A program made the position numbers and the translations under genes. 64,000 nucleotides of DNA from Rhodoferax sp. BLA1 (lineage in GTDB: Bacteria; Pseudomonadota; Gammaproteobacteria; Burkholderiales; Burkholderiaceae_C). The notes beneath the pieces are model-generated. The model made no database searches, was not told where the DNA came from, and saw only the letters and a list, made by a program, of their open reading frames with translations. Below are positions 25,029 through 36,824 of this stretch, piece after piece (position 1 is the first letter of the stretch; every line of letters begins with the position of its first letter). Location: NCBI RefSeq assembly GCF_013416775.1, contig NZ_SZVI01000009.1:372001-436000 (forward strand), given 5' to 3'.

Positions 25029-26168
25029 TCAAACCAAGTGCAACCAGCCCGCCGCCGCCCAAGCAGCCAGCAACTCCTGGGCCTGTTTGCTGAGTTTTTG
25101 CAGCTCTTTGGCGCTCAGGCTTTTCTGATTGGCCAGCAAACGCATCAACGCGGCATCGCGACCAGTGGCCAAAAAACTTTCGCCGTTGATAAAAATGTGA
25201 TGCTGATCGAACATCATCCGGGTGCGACGATCCAGCTGCACCGCGCAGTCGGCCAGCTGGACCCCATCGTCCTCCGGCAAGGCTTCAAACCAGACATGGG
25301 GTTTGGGTTCGGTCATGTATTCACCCAGTCCGCGTGCCAGCGCCAGTGGGTCCTTGAGCGCGTCCTCGACCGCTTGGTGGGCAAACGCCAACATAGCGGC
25401 CGGTATCTCGGCCGCTTGTGCCACCGCTGGCTGGCTGGCATCGCGATACAACACCTCACCAACTTCATCCTCGGCCTGCTCCGCCACACGCTGCAGCAGT
25501 TCACGCGCCAGCTCGGCTTTTTTGGGGATGCGAAAACCAATCGAGTAGGTCATGCACTCACCCTGGGCGATGCCATCATGGGCATAACCTGGCGGCAGGT
25601 ACAACATGTCTCCGGGCTCAACCACAAACTCCTGTTCCGGCTCAAAGTTGGTCAAAATCTTGAGCGGCACACCGTCTTGCAGCACCGGTTTTTTCTGGCG
25701 CCCGATACGCCACAACCTGCGGCCCTGGGCCTGCAATAAAAACACGTCGTAACTATCGATGTGCGGCCCCACACCCCCACCGTCCGTGGCATAACTGATC
25801 ATCACGTCATCGAGCCGGGCATCGGGCACAAAACGGAACTGGTTCATCAGTTGGTGCACAGACTCGTCATGCAGGTCCACACCCTGCAACAGAATGGTCC
25901 AGCCAGCTTGTTTGAACGGTGGCAGGGCTTTGCGCTGAAACGGCCCGTGTTTGAGTTGCCAGCCGGGACTCTTACCCGGCTGTTGCACCACCAGACGTGA
26001 GGCCACATCCTCATCTGCGGCCACGGCCATCAGCTCGGATCGATTCAACAGCGGCTTGAACTGACGCAAGGCGTGACGCACCAACAGGGGCTTTTTTTGC
26101 CAGTAGCGTTTCATGAACTGCTGCGGGCTGATGCCGCCCAGCAAAGGCAGGGCTTGGGTGATGTCCAT
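25029..26168 (-). CDS. roxA: Cupin/JmjC ribosomal oxygenase (50S L16 arginine hydroxylase type)
   Basis: 379 residues. Fe(II)/2-oxoglutarate oxygenase of the YcfD/RoxA family, which hydroxylates an arginine of ribosomal protein L16. Seen: PQQFMKRYWQKKPLLVRHAL at the N-terminus, the iron ligands in GVGPHIDSYDVFLLQAQG (HxD) with the third histidine in YLPPGYAHDGIA, and a helical dimerisation and winged-helix region at the C-terminus (VRHALRQ aside, residues about 240-379). The start at 26168 is preceded by GAGGAG. Divergent from the FKBP gene with a 31-bp gap. Confidence 0.9.
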   Translation of the reverse strand: MDITQALPLLGGISPQQFMKRYWQKKPLLVRHALRQFKPLLNRSELMAVAADEDVASRLVVQQPGKSPGWQLKHGPFQRKALPPFKQAGWTILLQGVDLHDESVHQLMNQFRFVPDARLDDVMISYATDGGGVGPHIDSYDVFLLQAQGRRLWRIGRQKKPVLQDGVPLKILTNFEPEQEFVVEPGDMLYLPPGYAHDGIAQGECMTYSIGFRIPKKAELARELLQRVAEQAEDEVGEVLYRDASQPAVAQAAEIPAAMLAFAHQAVEDALKDPLALARGLGEYMTEPKPHVWFEALPEDDGVQLADCAVQLDRRTRMMFDQHHIFINGESFLATGRDAALMRLLANQKSLSAKELQKLSKQAQELLAAWAAAGWLHLV

Positions 26169-26199
26169 GGAATGCTCCTCTAATGCGACAATTCTAGGT

Positions 26200-26730
26200 A
26201 TGAAAATTACTGAACAATGCGTAGCCGCTTTAAGCTGGACCCTCAGCGACACCCTGGGTGAAGAACTGGACGTGCTCCAGGACCCGGTTGAATTCCTGAT
26301 CGGCGGGGATGACCTGTTTCAGATCATTGAAGACGCGTTGCAAGGCTGCAGCGCAGGCGACACCGTCAAACTGCAGATCGAACCCGAACAAGGTTTTGGC
26401 GAGTACAACGAACAACTGGTGTTCCTGGAAAGCCGCGCCCTGTTCCCCGATGAACTCGAAGAAGGCATGAGTTTTGACGGCAGCGCCCTACCCGCTGGCT
26501 GCAACCCCGATGCACCACATGACGCGCTCTACACCGTGACCGAGATCTATCCGGAACATGTGGTGCTGGACGGCAACCACCCGCTGGCAGGTATTGCCTT
26601 GCGCCTGAGCCTGACCGTGCGTGCTGTGCGTGAAGCCACCGAGGAAGAAATTGGCAGCGGCACCGCTGGCACCGGTTTTTTCAAGATCACACCGATGCTG
26701 CAGGCACCCGGCAGCAACAGCTTGCACTGA
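26200..26730 (+). CDS. FKBP-type peptidyl-prolyl isomerase, SlyD-like
   Basis: 176 residues. Isomerase with the FKBP/IF (insert-in-flap) layout: VALSWTLSDTLGEELD-like start, FLIGGDDLFQIIEDALQGCSAGD, IEPEQGFGEYNEQLV, a flap insert with EEGMSFDG...YTVTEIYPEHVVLDGNHPLAG. GNHPLAG is the SlyD/SlpA hallmark. It lacks the His/Cys-rich metal-binding tail of E. coli SlyD. It likely assists protein folding in the cytoplasm. Convergent with dut. Confidence 0.88.
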   Translation: MKITEQCVAALSWTLSDTLGEELDVLQDPVEFLIGGDDLFQIIEDALQGCSAGDTVKLQIEPEQGFGEYNEQLVFLESRALFPDELEEGMSFDGSALPAGCNPDAPHDALYTVTEIYPEHVVLDGNHPLAGIALRLSLTVRAVREATEEEIGSGTAGTGFFKITPMLQAPGSNSLH

Positions 26731-26762
26731 GATCACACAGCGCCCGCAAGCGCCTGTTGAAC

Positions 26763-27212
26763 TCAGGCCTTGCCGGTTGAGCCGTAACCGCCCTCGCCAC
26801 GCTCGCTGGCGGGAAACTCGTTCACCAGGTTAAAACGCGCCTGCATCACCGGCACCACCACCAGCTGGGCAATACGCTCCATCGGCTCGATGGTGAACGC
26901 GTTACTGCTGCGGTTCCAGGCGCTGACCATCAGCTGCCCCTGGTAGTCGCTGTCAATCAGTCCCACAAGGTTGCCCAGCACAATGCCATGTTTGTGGCCC
27001 AGGCCCGAGCGCGGCAGGATCAATGCCGCGTAGCCAGGATCCTTGAGGTAAATCGCCATGCCCGTGGGCACCAGTTGCCAGGCATTGGGCTCTAAGGTCA
27101 ATGGCGCGTCCAGACAAGCGCGTAAATCCAGCCCGGCACTGCCCGGTGTGGCATAGGTGGGCAGCTGGTCGACCAGCCGCGGGTCGATGATCTTGATGTC
27201 AATATCTAGCAT
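26763..27212 (-). CDS. dut: dUTP diphosphatase
   Basis: 149 residues. Hydrolyses dUTP to dUMP and pyrophosphate. All five trimeric dUTPase motifs are visible: [44 protein letters not shown] (catalytic Asp), [10 protein letters not shown], and the C-terminal [11 protein letters not shown]. Its ATG lies 2 bp after the coaBC stop, and the dut start codon directly follows the tail of repeat copy 9. Confidence 0.96.
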   Translation of the reverse strand: MLDIDIKIIDPRLVDQLPTYATPGSAGLDLRACLDAPLTLEPNAWQLVPTGMAIYLKDPGYAALILPRSGLGHKHGIVLGNLVGLIDSDYQGQLMVSAWNRSSNAFTIEPMERIAQLVVVPVMQARFNLVNEFPASERGEGGYGSTGKA

Positions 27213-27214
27213 TT

Positions 27215-30204
<2,990 letters not shown>

Positions 30205-30205
<1 letters not shown>

Positions 30206-31062
30206 TGAAACTCTGTGGTTTTGAGATTGGCCTGGATCGGCCGTTTTTCCTGATTGCCGGGCCCTGTGTGATCGAGTCAGAACAATTGCAGATGGACACG
30301 GCGGGCACGCTGAAAGAGATCACGACCAGCCTGGGCATCCCGTTCATTTTCAAAAGCAGTTTTGACAAGGCCAACCGTTCCAGCGGTAACACCTTCCGTG
30401 GCCCGGGCATCGACAAAGGCCTGGAGATTCTGGCCAAGGTCAAACGTGAACTGGGTTTGCCGGTGCTCACCGACATCCATTCTGAAGACCAGATCGCCCA
30501 GGTGTGTTCGGTGGTGGATGTGTTGCAGACACCGGCCTTTTTGTGCCGCCAGACCGATTTCATCCGCGCTGTGGCCCAGAGTGGCAAACCAGTGAACATC
30601 AAAAAGGGCCAGTTCCTGGCCCCCGGCGACATGAAAAACGTCATCGACAAAGCCCGCGCAGCGGCGCGTGAAGCAGGCCTGGTGGAGGACAACTTCATGG
30701 TCTGTGAACGGGGTGCCAGTTTTGGCTACAACAACCTGGTGAGCGACATGCGTTCGCTGGCCATCATGCGTGACACCCAGGCGCCTGTGGTGTTTGATGC
30801 CACCCACTCGGTGCAACTGCCCGGCGGCCAAGGCACCAGCAGTGGCGGCCAGCGCGAGATGGTGCCGGTGCTGGCACGTGCGGCGGTGGCCGTGGGTGTG
30901 GCGGGCCTGTTCATGGAGACCCACCCGAACCCGGCGCAGGCTTTGAGCGACGGCCCCAATGCGGTGCCGCTCAAACACATGAAAGCCTTGCTGGAAACCC
31001 TGCTGGACCTGGACCGGGTTACCAAAAAGCATGGTTTTCTTGAAAATGACTTCTCGGCGTGA
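30205..31062 (+). CDS. kdsA: 3-deoxy-8-phosphooctulonate synthase
   Basis: 285 residues. Condenses phosphoenolpyruvate with arabinose 5-phosphate to KDO 8-phosphate for lipopolysaccharide core. Seen: [91 protein letters not shown] and [17 protein letters not shown]. The start overlaps pyrG by one base. Confidence 0.97.
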
Positions 31063-31112
31063 TGCAATCACACCCCACAAATAACTATTTTTCCCTTGTG
31101 TTTAACTACTGA

Positions 31113-32408
<1,296 letters not shown>

Positions 32409-32417
32409 ACGCCAGTT

Positions 32418-32693
32418 GTGGGCAGACGCCTCGTCCCGACCCTGCTGATCACGCTGCTGCTGCTGTTGCACGCGCAGCTGTGGTTGGGCCGGGGCAGTTT
32501 GCCCAAGGTGGCGCAATTGCGCGCCGATCTGGCCGACCAGCTTCTGAAAAATGAACAGTCACTGCAGGCCAACAGCCAGCTGGAGGCTGAGGTGCAAGAC
32601 CTGAAAGAAGGCCTGGAAATGGTCGAGGAAAAAGCCCGCATGGAACTGGGCATGGTGAAAACCAACGAAATCTATGTTCAGATTTCACGTTGA
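32418..32693 (+). CDS. ftsB: Cell division protein FtsB
   Basis: 91 residues from a GTG nine bases after eno. A single membrane helix (LVPTLLITLLLLLHAQLWLG) is followed by a periplasmic coiled coil (LRADLADQLLKNEQSLQANSQLEAEVQDLKEG) and the conserved EKARMELGMVKTNEIYVQI tail. It bridges FtsL and FtsQ at the divisome. The eno-ftsB order is typical. Confidence 0.93.
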   Translation: MGRRLVPTLLITLLLLLHAQLWLGRGSLPKVAQLRADLADQLLKNEQSLQANSQLEAEVQDLKEGLEMVEEKARMELGMVKTNEIYVQISR

Positions 32694-32788
32694 GGCCGAC
32701 CCGCTCGGCCTTGAACGGATGGCAGGCTGACGTCCAGCCCCTCGCAACAAAAAACCCTCTCACAGCGTGTTGTCCACGCATCGCCGCC

Positions 32789-32794
32789 TACAAT
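32789..32794 (+). promoter_or_regulatory. -10 box for 6S RNA
   Basis: TACAAT lies seven bases before the predicted 6S RNA 5' end. I see no good -35 at standard spacing. Confidence 0.5.
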
Positions 32795-32800
32795 GGGGTC

Positions 32801-32969
32801 GTCTGTCGTGTTCGCTGGGCTGTATATTCCTTGAACCAATGCTCATTGAGCCAGGGCTTGGAACATTGTGTTGTTGGCGTGATCATCTCGCGTTAGATGA
32901 ACCCAAGACGACACTGACCTCGCCCACCTGAACCCCGGTTCAGGATGCCGGTCTGGTGCCACGGCAGAC
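32801..32969 (+). ncRNA. ssrS: 6S RNA
   Basis: About 169 bases with the 6S layout. A fully paired (one G-U) 10-bp closing stem is formed by GTCTGTCGTG and CACGGCAGAC. A conserved 5' side (TTCCTTGAACCAATGC) faces the central bubble. The 3' side has CACCTGAACCCCGGTTCAGG, the counterpart of CACCTTGAACCAAGGGTTCAAGG in E. coli 6S, followed by GATGCCGGTC. 6S RNA mimics an open promoter and binds sigma-70 RNA polymerase in stationary phase. No protein frame is convincing here. Recognised from pattern, not from a covariance search. Confidence 0.85.
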
Positions 32970-33066
32970 ACCTTTCTTTGAACACCGCCATCTTGGTGTT
33001 CACCGCACACGAAGTGCCGGCCCATACTCAATGGGTACAGTGCACAGCCTTTCCCAAAATAGAATA

Positions 33067-33117
33067 AGCTTTTTGACCTCCAGCCCTTATATATCAAGGG
33101 CTGGTAGCTATCAATTA
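33067..33117 (-). repeat. Dispersed palindromic repeat, copy 10
   Basis: The best-preserved palindrome of the family: CCAGCCCTT-ATATATC-AAGGGCTGG, with GGTAGCTATC on one side and TTTTTGACCT on the other. It stands alone between 6S RNA and the IS200 relic. Confidence 0.85.
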
Positions 33118-33177
33118 ACAATCACCGAAAAAGCCGGAGAATCTCAATTTGTGATCCACTCAAAGCGGCATTACGGG

Positions 33178-33317
33178 GTCGCTAACGCGCCCCTCAACTC
33201 TTTATGCCACCTATCGGTGGCGTTTATCTCCGCAACTCAAGCTGATCAAGTCTTTCATCTTCCTGATCTTGATGCCGCATGCGATGTCAGATCACTTGCT
33301 CGTTTCGTCCGTGATCG
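33178..33317 (-). pseudogene. IS200-like transposase relic, 3' part and right end
   Basis: The minus-strand frame HRMRHQDQEDERLDQLELRR ending at a TAA (33224-33226) matches the C-terminus of an IS200/IS605-type Y1 transposase (usual ending about IRNQEEEDRRLDQLNLWR). Just beyond it is a hairpin GCCACC-TATC-GGTGGC (33205-33220 region), the kind of end structure these elements carry. An in-frame TGA precedes the fragment, and most of the gene is missing. The IS66 element splits this relic from its 5' part at 35833-35945. Confidence 0.65.
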
Positions 33318-34905
33318 GTAAGCGCGCAGCCAACCCATCTTGACCGCAGCGCCGAAGTTGAGGCAGTTGCCAGGAATCAAATAGCATAGCCAGAACTGGT
33401 GGCTGACAGCGATGGGGCAATAGATCTGCGATCTGGCTATTGCGCTGAGTCGGCAGTCGTGTCAGCACATCTTTCAAGTAGGCAAACGGATCATGCCCAT
33501 TGAGCTTGGCACTCTGGATCAGACTCATCACCGCCGCAGCGCGCTTGCCCGCGCGCAGTGAACCGGCAAACAACCAGTTGTTCCTGCCGATGGCAATGGG
33601 ACGAATCTGGTTCTCGATATGGTTGTTGTCCACCGGCAGTTGCCCGTCGTAGAGGAAACGCGTGAGAGGCCCCCAACGTCTGAGGCTGTAATCAAGCGCT
33701 TTGGCCGTAGCTGCTCCATCAGGGACCTTCTGCCGATTCAAGATCATCCACTGATGCAAAGCATCCAGCAGTGGTTTTGATTTCTCCTGGCGTATTCGCA
33801 TTCGTTCATCGGGCGGCAGTTCTTTGACTTCGCGCTCAATCTCGTAGACCCTGGCAATCTGCTCCAGTGCACTGTGTGCGATCTGACTCTTGTTGCTGGC
33901 ATGCAAATCAAAGAACTTGCGCCGTGCATGGGCCAGACAGCCCACTTCGGTCACCCCCTGGGTCATCAATTGCTTGTAACCACTGAAGTCATCACACACC
34001 AAGCTGCCACGCCAGTCACCCAGAAACAGTTTGGCATGCTCCCCAGCGCGGCTGTCGCAGAAGTCATAGACCACCGCCTTGGTGTCCTCAAAGGCCCCGG
34101 CCGCATACGCCCACAGGTAAGCGCGGTGGGTTTTACCGGTACCGGGCTTGAGCATCTGCACTGGGGTCTCATCGGCATGAATGACACTTTGGCTGAGGAT
34201 GTCGGCCTTCAGTGCATCGACCAAAGGTTGCAACTGCACCCCGCAACTGCCCACCCAGGCGCCAAGTGTGGAGCGCGGTATGGCCACGCCCGCGCGACCA
34301 AAGATGACTTCTTGCCGATACAGCGGTAGATGGTCTGCAAACTTGGCCACCAGCACCTGGGCCAGAAGACCCGTGGTGGGAATGCCTTTGTCGATGATGT
34401 GTGCCTCCACCGGGGCCTGGATCAGCGTTTGGCACTGGGCACAGACCCATTTGCCACGGATGTGACGCTGCACACTGAAGACACCGGGCTGGTAATCGAG
34501 CTTCTCGGCGACATCCTCACCGATGCGCTTCATCTGACAGCCGCAAGCGCAGGTAGTGGAGTCCGGTTCGTGCTGGACCTCCACACGGGGAAGATTCGCT
34601 GGCAGTGGCTGGCGTTTGGGTTGTTCCTTGATCCGGGGTGCCGGTGCATCGGTGGCACTGATCTGTTCGATCTCGTCGCTCACTGCTTGCAGGTCCTCAT
34701 CAAGCGTTTCGTCAAGCAGGCTTCTTTGCTCTGCGCTGAAGCGCTCACTCTGGGCAGCAAACTTCAGGCGCTTGAGATACGCGTTCTCATGCGTGAGTTT
34801 GTCGATGGTGGCTTGTTTGAAGGTGACCGTCTGCAGCAGGGACTGCACCACGTCGCGCAGTTCGTCTGCACTCATGTGGGGGAGTTGCTCAGGGGTGAAC
34901 ACCAT
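33292..34905 (-). CDS. tnpC: IS66 transposase TnpC
   Basis: 537 residues. Domains in order: N-terminal leucine-zipper-like helix (about 15-60), zinc-finger-type CxCx..C region (TTCACGCQMKRIGEDVAEKLDY then GKWVCAQCQTLIQAP), and the DDE catalytic core with VIHADETPVQ, LVCDDFSGYKQL and NHIENQIRPIAIGRNNWLF, where the final glutamate is seen. The C-terminal IS66 tail (ALNGHDPFAYLKDVL-like) is present. The frame crosses the left inverted repeat, so its last few residues are encoded by host sequence outside the element. The coding sequence is intact. Confidence 0.95.
   Translation of the reverse strand: MVFTPEQLPHMSADELRDVVQSLLQTVTFKQATIDKLTHENAYLKRLKFAAQSERFSAEQRSLLDETLDEDLQAVSDEIEQISATDAPAPRIKEQPKRQPLPANLPRVEVQHEPDSTTCACGCQMKRIGEDVAEKLDYQPGVFSVQRHIRGKWVCAQCQTLIQAPVEAHIIDKGIPTTGLLAQVLVAKFADHLPLYRQEVIFGRAGVAIPRSTLGAWVGSCGVQLQPLVDALKADILSQSVIHADETPVQMLKPGTGKTHRAYLWAYAAGAFEDTKAVVYDFCDSRAGEHAKLFLGDWRGSLVCDDFSGYKQLMTQGVTEVGCLAHARRKFFDLHASNKSQIAHSALEQIARVYEIEREVKELPPDERMRIRQEKSKPLLDALHQWMILNRQKVPDGAATAKALDYSLRRWGPLTRFLYDGQLPVDNNHIENQIRPIAIGRNNWLFAGSLRAGKRAAAVMSLIQSAKLNGHDPFAYLKDVLTRLPTQRNSQIADLLPHRCQPPVLAMLFDSWQLPQLRRCGQDGLAARLPITDETSK
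33310..33317. repeat. Target site duplication of IS66 element, left copy
   Basis: CGTGATCG, identical to 35833-35840. Confidence 0.92.
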
Positions 34906-34986
34906 GACACGCAGTGTATTTCTGGTGAACGAAAGGCACCATTGGTGCTTATCTGTATTGACTCAAATGCTATCTATTTCGATGAT

Positions 34987-35331
34987 TCAGACCATGGTGA
35001 TGATGCCTGCCTCGCCCAAGCGTTGCCAGGGTAGTCCCAACACCAGGGCATCCAATTGGATGCGGCTCAAAGTCACACGGTTGGAGCCATTGAACGCACT
35101 GGTCAGAGGCCACACGAAGTGGCCCTGGTGCAGCCGTCTGGCGGCCAGCCAGATGCCAATGCCGTCGTGCACCAAGACTTTGATGCGAGTAGCTCGTTTG
35201 TTCGCGAACAAATAGGCCGTGTGCGGGTGGGCCGCACCAAACACCGACACAACCCTGGCCAAGGCAGTGTCGGTGCCAGCGCGCATGTCCATGGGCGCAG
35301 TTGCCAGCCAGATGGCGTCGATGCGGATCAT
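34987..35331 (-). CDS. tnpB: IS66 accessory protein TnpB
   Basis: 114 residues from the ATG at 35331 (MIRIDAIWLATAPMDMRAGTD). The Orf2/TnpB hallmark PMDMRAG...L is present, followed by AYLFANKRATRIKVLVHDGIGIWLAARRLHQG. Needed together with TnpA for IS66 transposition; the biochemical role is unclear. It starts 8 bp after tnpA. In most relatives the W-L-C-x-RRLExGxF segment is similar, so it looks functional. Confidence 0.92.
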   Translation of the reverse strand: MIRIDAIWLATAPMDMRAGTDTALARVVSVFGAAHPHTAYLFANKRATRIKVLVHDGIGIWLAARRLHQGHFVWPLTSAFNGSNRVTLSRIQLDALVLGLPWQRLGEAGIITMV

Positions 35332-35339
35332 TTGAAGGA

Positions 35340-35753
35340 TTACTTGAGAATGGCCCGGCTCCATTGCGCCAAGTCGGCAGCGGCACTGGCGGGCCAGGTG
35401 AGAATCATGGACACGGCGCCTTTGTGCAGCTCAACCTTGATGAGGTCTGTGTTCGGCAGTTCAGGCGTTGCAGTGGCGGGGAGTTTGACGGCAATGAACG
35501 CGGGCTCGGGTGGTGAAGTTACCAGTGACTGAGCAGCGGAGCTGCAGACGATGCGTTGGTGGCGCCCACTTTGTTGGTGTTCTTTGAGCCAACGGTGCAG
35601 CACGTTGGCGTTCATGCCATGCTGCCCGGCTATGGCAGCGATGGAAGCACTGGGAATTTGGCAGGCCGCTACCAGCTCAGCTTTGAACTGGCTGCTATAG
35701 GTACGGTGGGTGCGTCGGGCCAGATACTTGGCGAGGTCTGGGTCTTTGAGCAT
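35340..35753 (-). CDS. tnpA: IS66 accessory protein TnpA
   Basis: 137 residues from the ATG at 35753; a GTG nine bases upstream is also possible. A helix-turn-helix of the transposase_8 (IS3/IS66 Orf1) type is seen in RTYSSQFKAELVAACQIPSASIAAIAGQHGMNANVLHRWLKEH. The C-terminal half (FIAVKLP...IKVELHKGAVSMILTWPASAAADLAQWSRAIL) is characteristic of IS66 TnpA. Probably binds the element ends. Confidence 0.92.
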   Translation of the reverse strand: MLKDPDLAKYLARRTHRTYSSQFKAELVAACQIPSASIAAIAGQHGMNANVLHRWLKEHQQSGRHQRIVCSSAAQSLVTSPPEPAFIAVKLPATATPELPNTDLIKVELHKGAVSMILTWPASAAADLAQWSRAILK

Positions 35754-35832
35754 GGTGTGCACGATGGGTTACGTGCACACGATCTTGCGAGATGCGAGAG
35801 TTCAGTTCAAGATGGGTTGGCTGGACGCTTAC

Positions 35833-35840
35833 CGTGATCG
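35833..35840. repeat. Target site duplication of IS66 element, right copy
   Basis: CGTGATCG, identical to 33310-33317. Confidence 0.92.
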
Positions 35841-35945
35841 ACCATGGGGTGTCCCTCCTCCATACGGTAGCTCTTTTGATGCGTCAGACTTCGAAACACT
35901 TCCCCCAGATACTTGCGCAGCTCCGCGTACAACGCCTTTCGTCAT
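35833..35945 (-). pseudogene. IS200-like transposase relic, 5' part
   Basis: On the minus strand an open segment reads RKALYAELRKYLGEVF, then RSLTHQKSYRMEEGHPMVDH, the conserved middle of IS200/IS605 Y1 transposases (usually ELRRYLGEVF...EEGHLMPDHVHM). It stops at the IS66 target site. The HUH histidine motif that should follow (HVHM) has been lost, as has the N-terminus. It joins the 3' relic at 33178-33317 across the IS66 insertion. Confidence 0.65.
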
Positions 35946-35955
35946 ATCAGGCAAT

Positions 35956-35984
35956 AAAAAAGGGAGCCGAAGCTCCCCTTTTTT
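35956..35984 (-). terminator. Rho-independent terminator after the PEP-CTERM gene
   Basis: GGGAGC and GCTCCC pair around CGAA, with A/T runs on both sides. It lies 14 bases past the PEP-CTERM stop codon on the minus strand. Confidence 0.85.
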
Positions 35985-35997
35985 AATTGAACTGACA

Positions 35998-36606
35998 TCA
36001 GCTGTTTTTTCTGCGACGTGAATAACTCAAGCCTGCAACTGCCAAACCAATCAAGGCAAGTGAGCCTGGCTCTGGCACTGACTGGGTGTTCGACAATTCA
36101 AATCTGGCAGTGTGAGTTGAACCTGAGGCATTCAGGTCATCAATTGCGTACAAAACAGACCCACTGGAATCCTTGAACACAATATCGTAAATATCGCGAG
36201 AAGAGCAGCAGTCCGTGCGACCCCAAATTTGAAACAAATCAAGTTCAGCAACGCTGGCAAAAGTGATCGTCAGCGTATCGAAACTGGTGTCTCTTCCTTC
36301 ATGGAAGATATTTCCACTGCCAAAGTCGCCCAACGTGCTGCCATCAATTGCCTTTGCTGGCATTGAAATCGAGCTCCACCAGTCAGGTGCATTGGCGGTA
36401 GCACCGTTCGATGCAAGTGCCACATTCACCGCCGATGTGTTGAATGCTTGCACTTCAGCCACCTGGAGATAAAGGTTCATCGCGTTGGAAATTTCAATTG
36501 TTTTAACGCCAACCAATCCGGCATGCGCCGTGACAGTCAACCCCGTCAACAACGATAAGGCAATAGTTGCGCCTTTTAAAAACCGGGGAATAGCAGAGTT
36601 CAACAT
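35998..36606 (-). CDS. PEP-CTERM sorting-domain protein with galactose-binding-like module
   Basis: 202 residues from the ATG at 36606 (MLNSAIPRFLKGATIALSLL), which gives a clean signal peptide ending near THAGL (VTAHAG). The mature part (NLYLQVAEVQAFN, SSISMPAKAIDGST, FHEGRDTSFDTLTITFASVAELDLFQIWGRTDCCSSRDIYDIVFKD) resembles F5/8 type C or discoidin-like carbohydrate-binding folds. The C-terminus VPEPGSLALIGLAVAGLSY then SRRRK is a classic PEP-CTERM exosortase signal: PEP, membrane helix, basic tail. It is expected to be exported, cut at PEP and released or attached at the cell surface with the EPS. A sigma-54 promoter precedes it. It lies downstream of the EPS operon on the same strand. Confidence 0.9.
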   Translation of the reverse strand: MLNSAIPRFLKGATIALSLLTGLTVTAHAGLVGVKTIEISNAMNLYLQVAEVQAFNTSAVNVALASNGATANAPDWWSSISMPAKAIDGSTLGDFGSGNIFHEGRDTSFDTLTITFASVAELDLFQIWGRTDCCSSRDIYDIVFKDSSGSVLYAIDDLNASGSTHTARFELSNTQSVPEPGSLALIGLAVAGLSYSRRRKNS

Positions 36607-36642
36607 GCAGAAAGTTTCATAAAAGTTTGCGATAGACAATTT

Positions 36643-36663
36643 AAAGCAAAAAACGCGCCAAAT
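36643..36663 (-). promoter_or_regulatory. Sigma-54 promoter of the PEP-CTERM gene
   Basis: On the minus strand TTTGGCGCGTTTTTTGCTTT matches the -24/-12 consensus TGGCACG-N4-TTGCW, with GG and GC exactly ten bases apart. The predicted start of transcription is about 36634, leaving a leader of about 28 bases. PEP-CTERM genes in EPS-forming betaproteobacteria are known to be RpoN-dependent through PrsK/PrsR-type regulators; none of these is in the window. Confidence 0.7.
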
Positions 36664-36824
36664 ATCAAATACAGAAAAAAACCAAGCAAAATCAATAGCC
36701 AAGAAATCAAAAGTTGAACTGCCATAGTGACTCACCTGCGGGAAAGGAAAAAATGTAAAAAATTCCGACAGTTGACAGTGAATGTGCAAAGAAGAAGAGA
36801 CAGAAACACGTTGACAAGCAAATT

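Larger units (their letters stand above)
33318..35832. mobile_element. Complete IS66-family insertion sequence
   Basis: 2515 bp bounded by imperfect inverted repeats that start GTAAGCG (left GTAAGCGCGCAGCCAACCCATC, right complement GTAAGCGTCCAGCCAACCCATC) and by an 8-bp target duplication CGTGATCG, as is standard for IS66. It carries tnpA, tnpB and tnpC on the minus strand, all uninterrupted, so the element looks recent and may be mobile. It landed inside an older IS200-like relic. Confidence 0.95.

Noticed and set aside
36684-36703. A second sigma-54-like element (TTGGCTATTGATTTTGCTT on the minus strand) upstream of the PEP-CTERM gene
   Set aside because: GG and GC are 11 rather than 10 bases apart; the nearer site at 36643-36663 has exact spacing.
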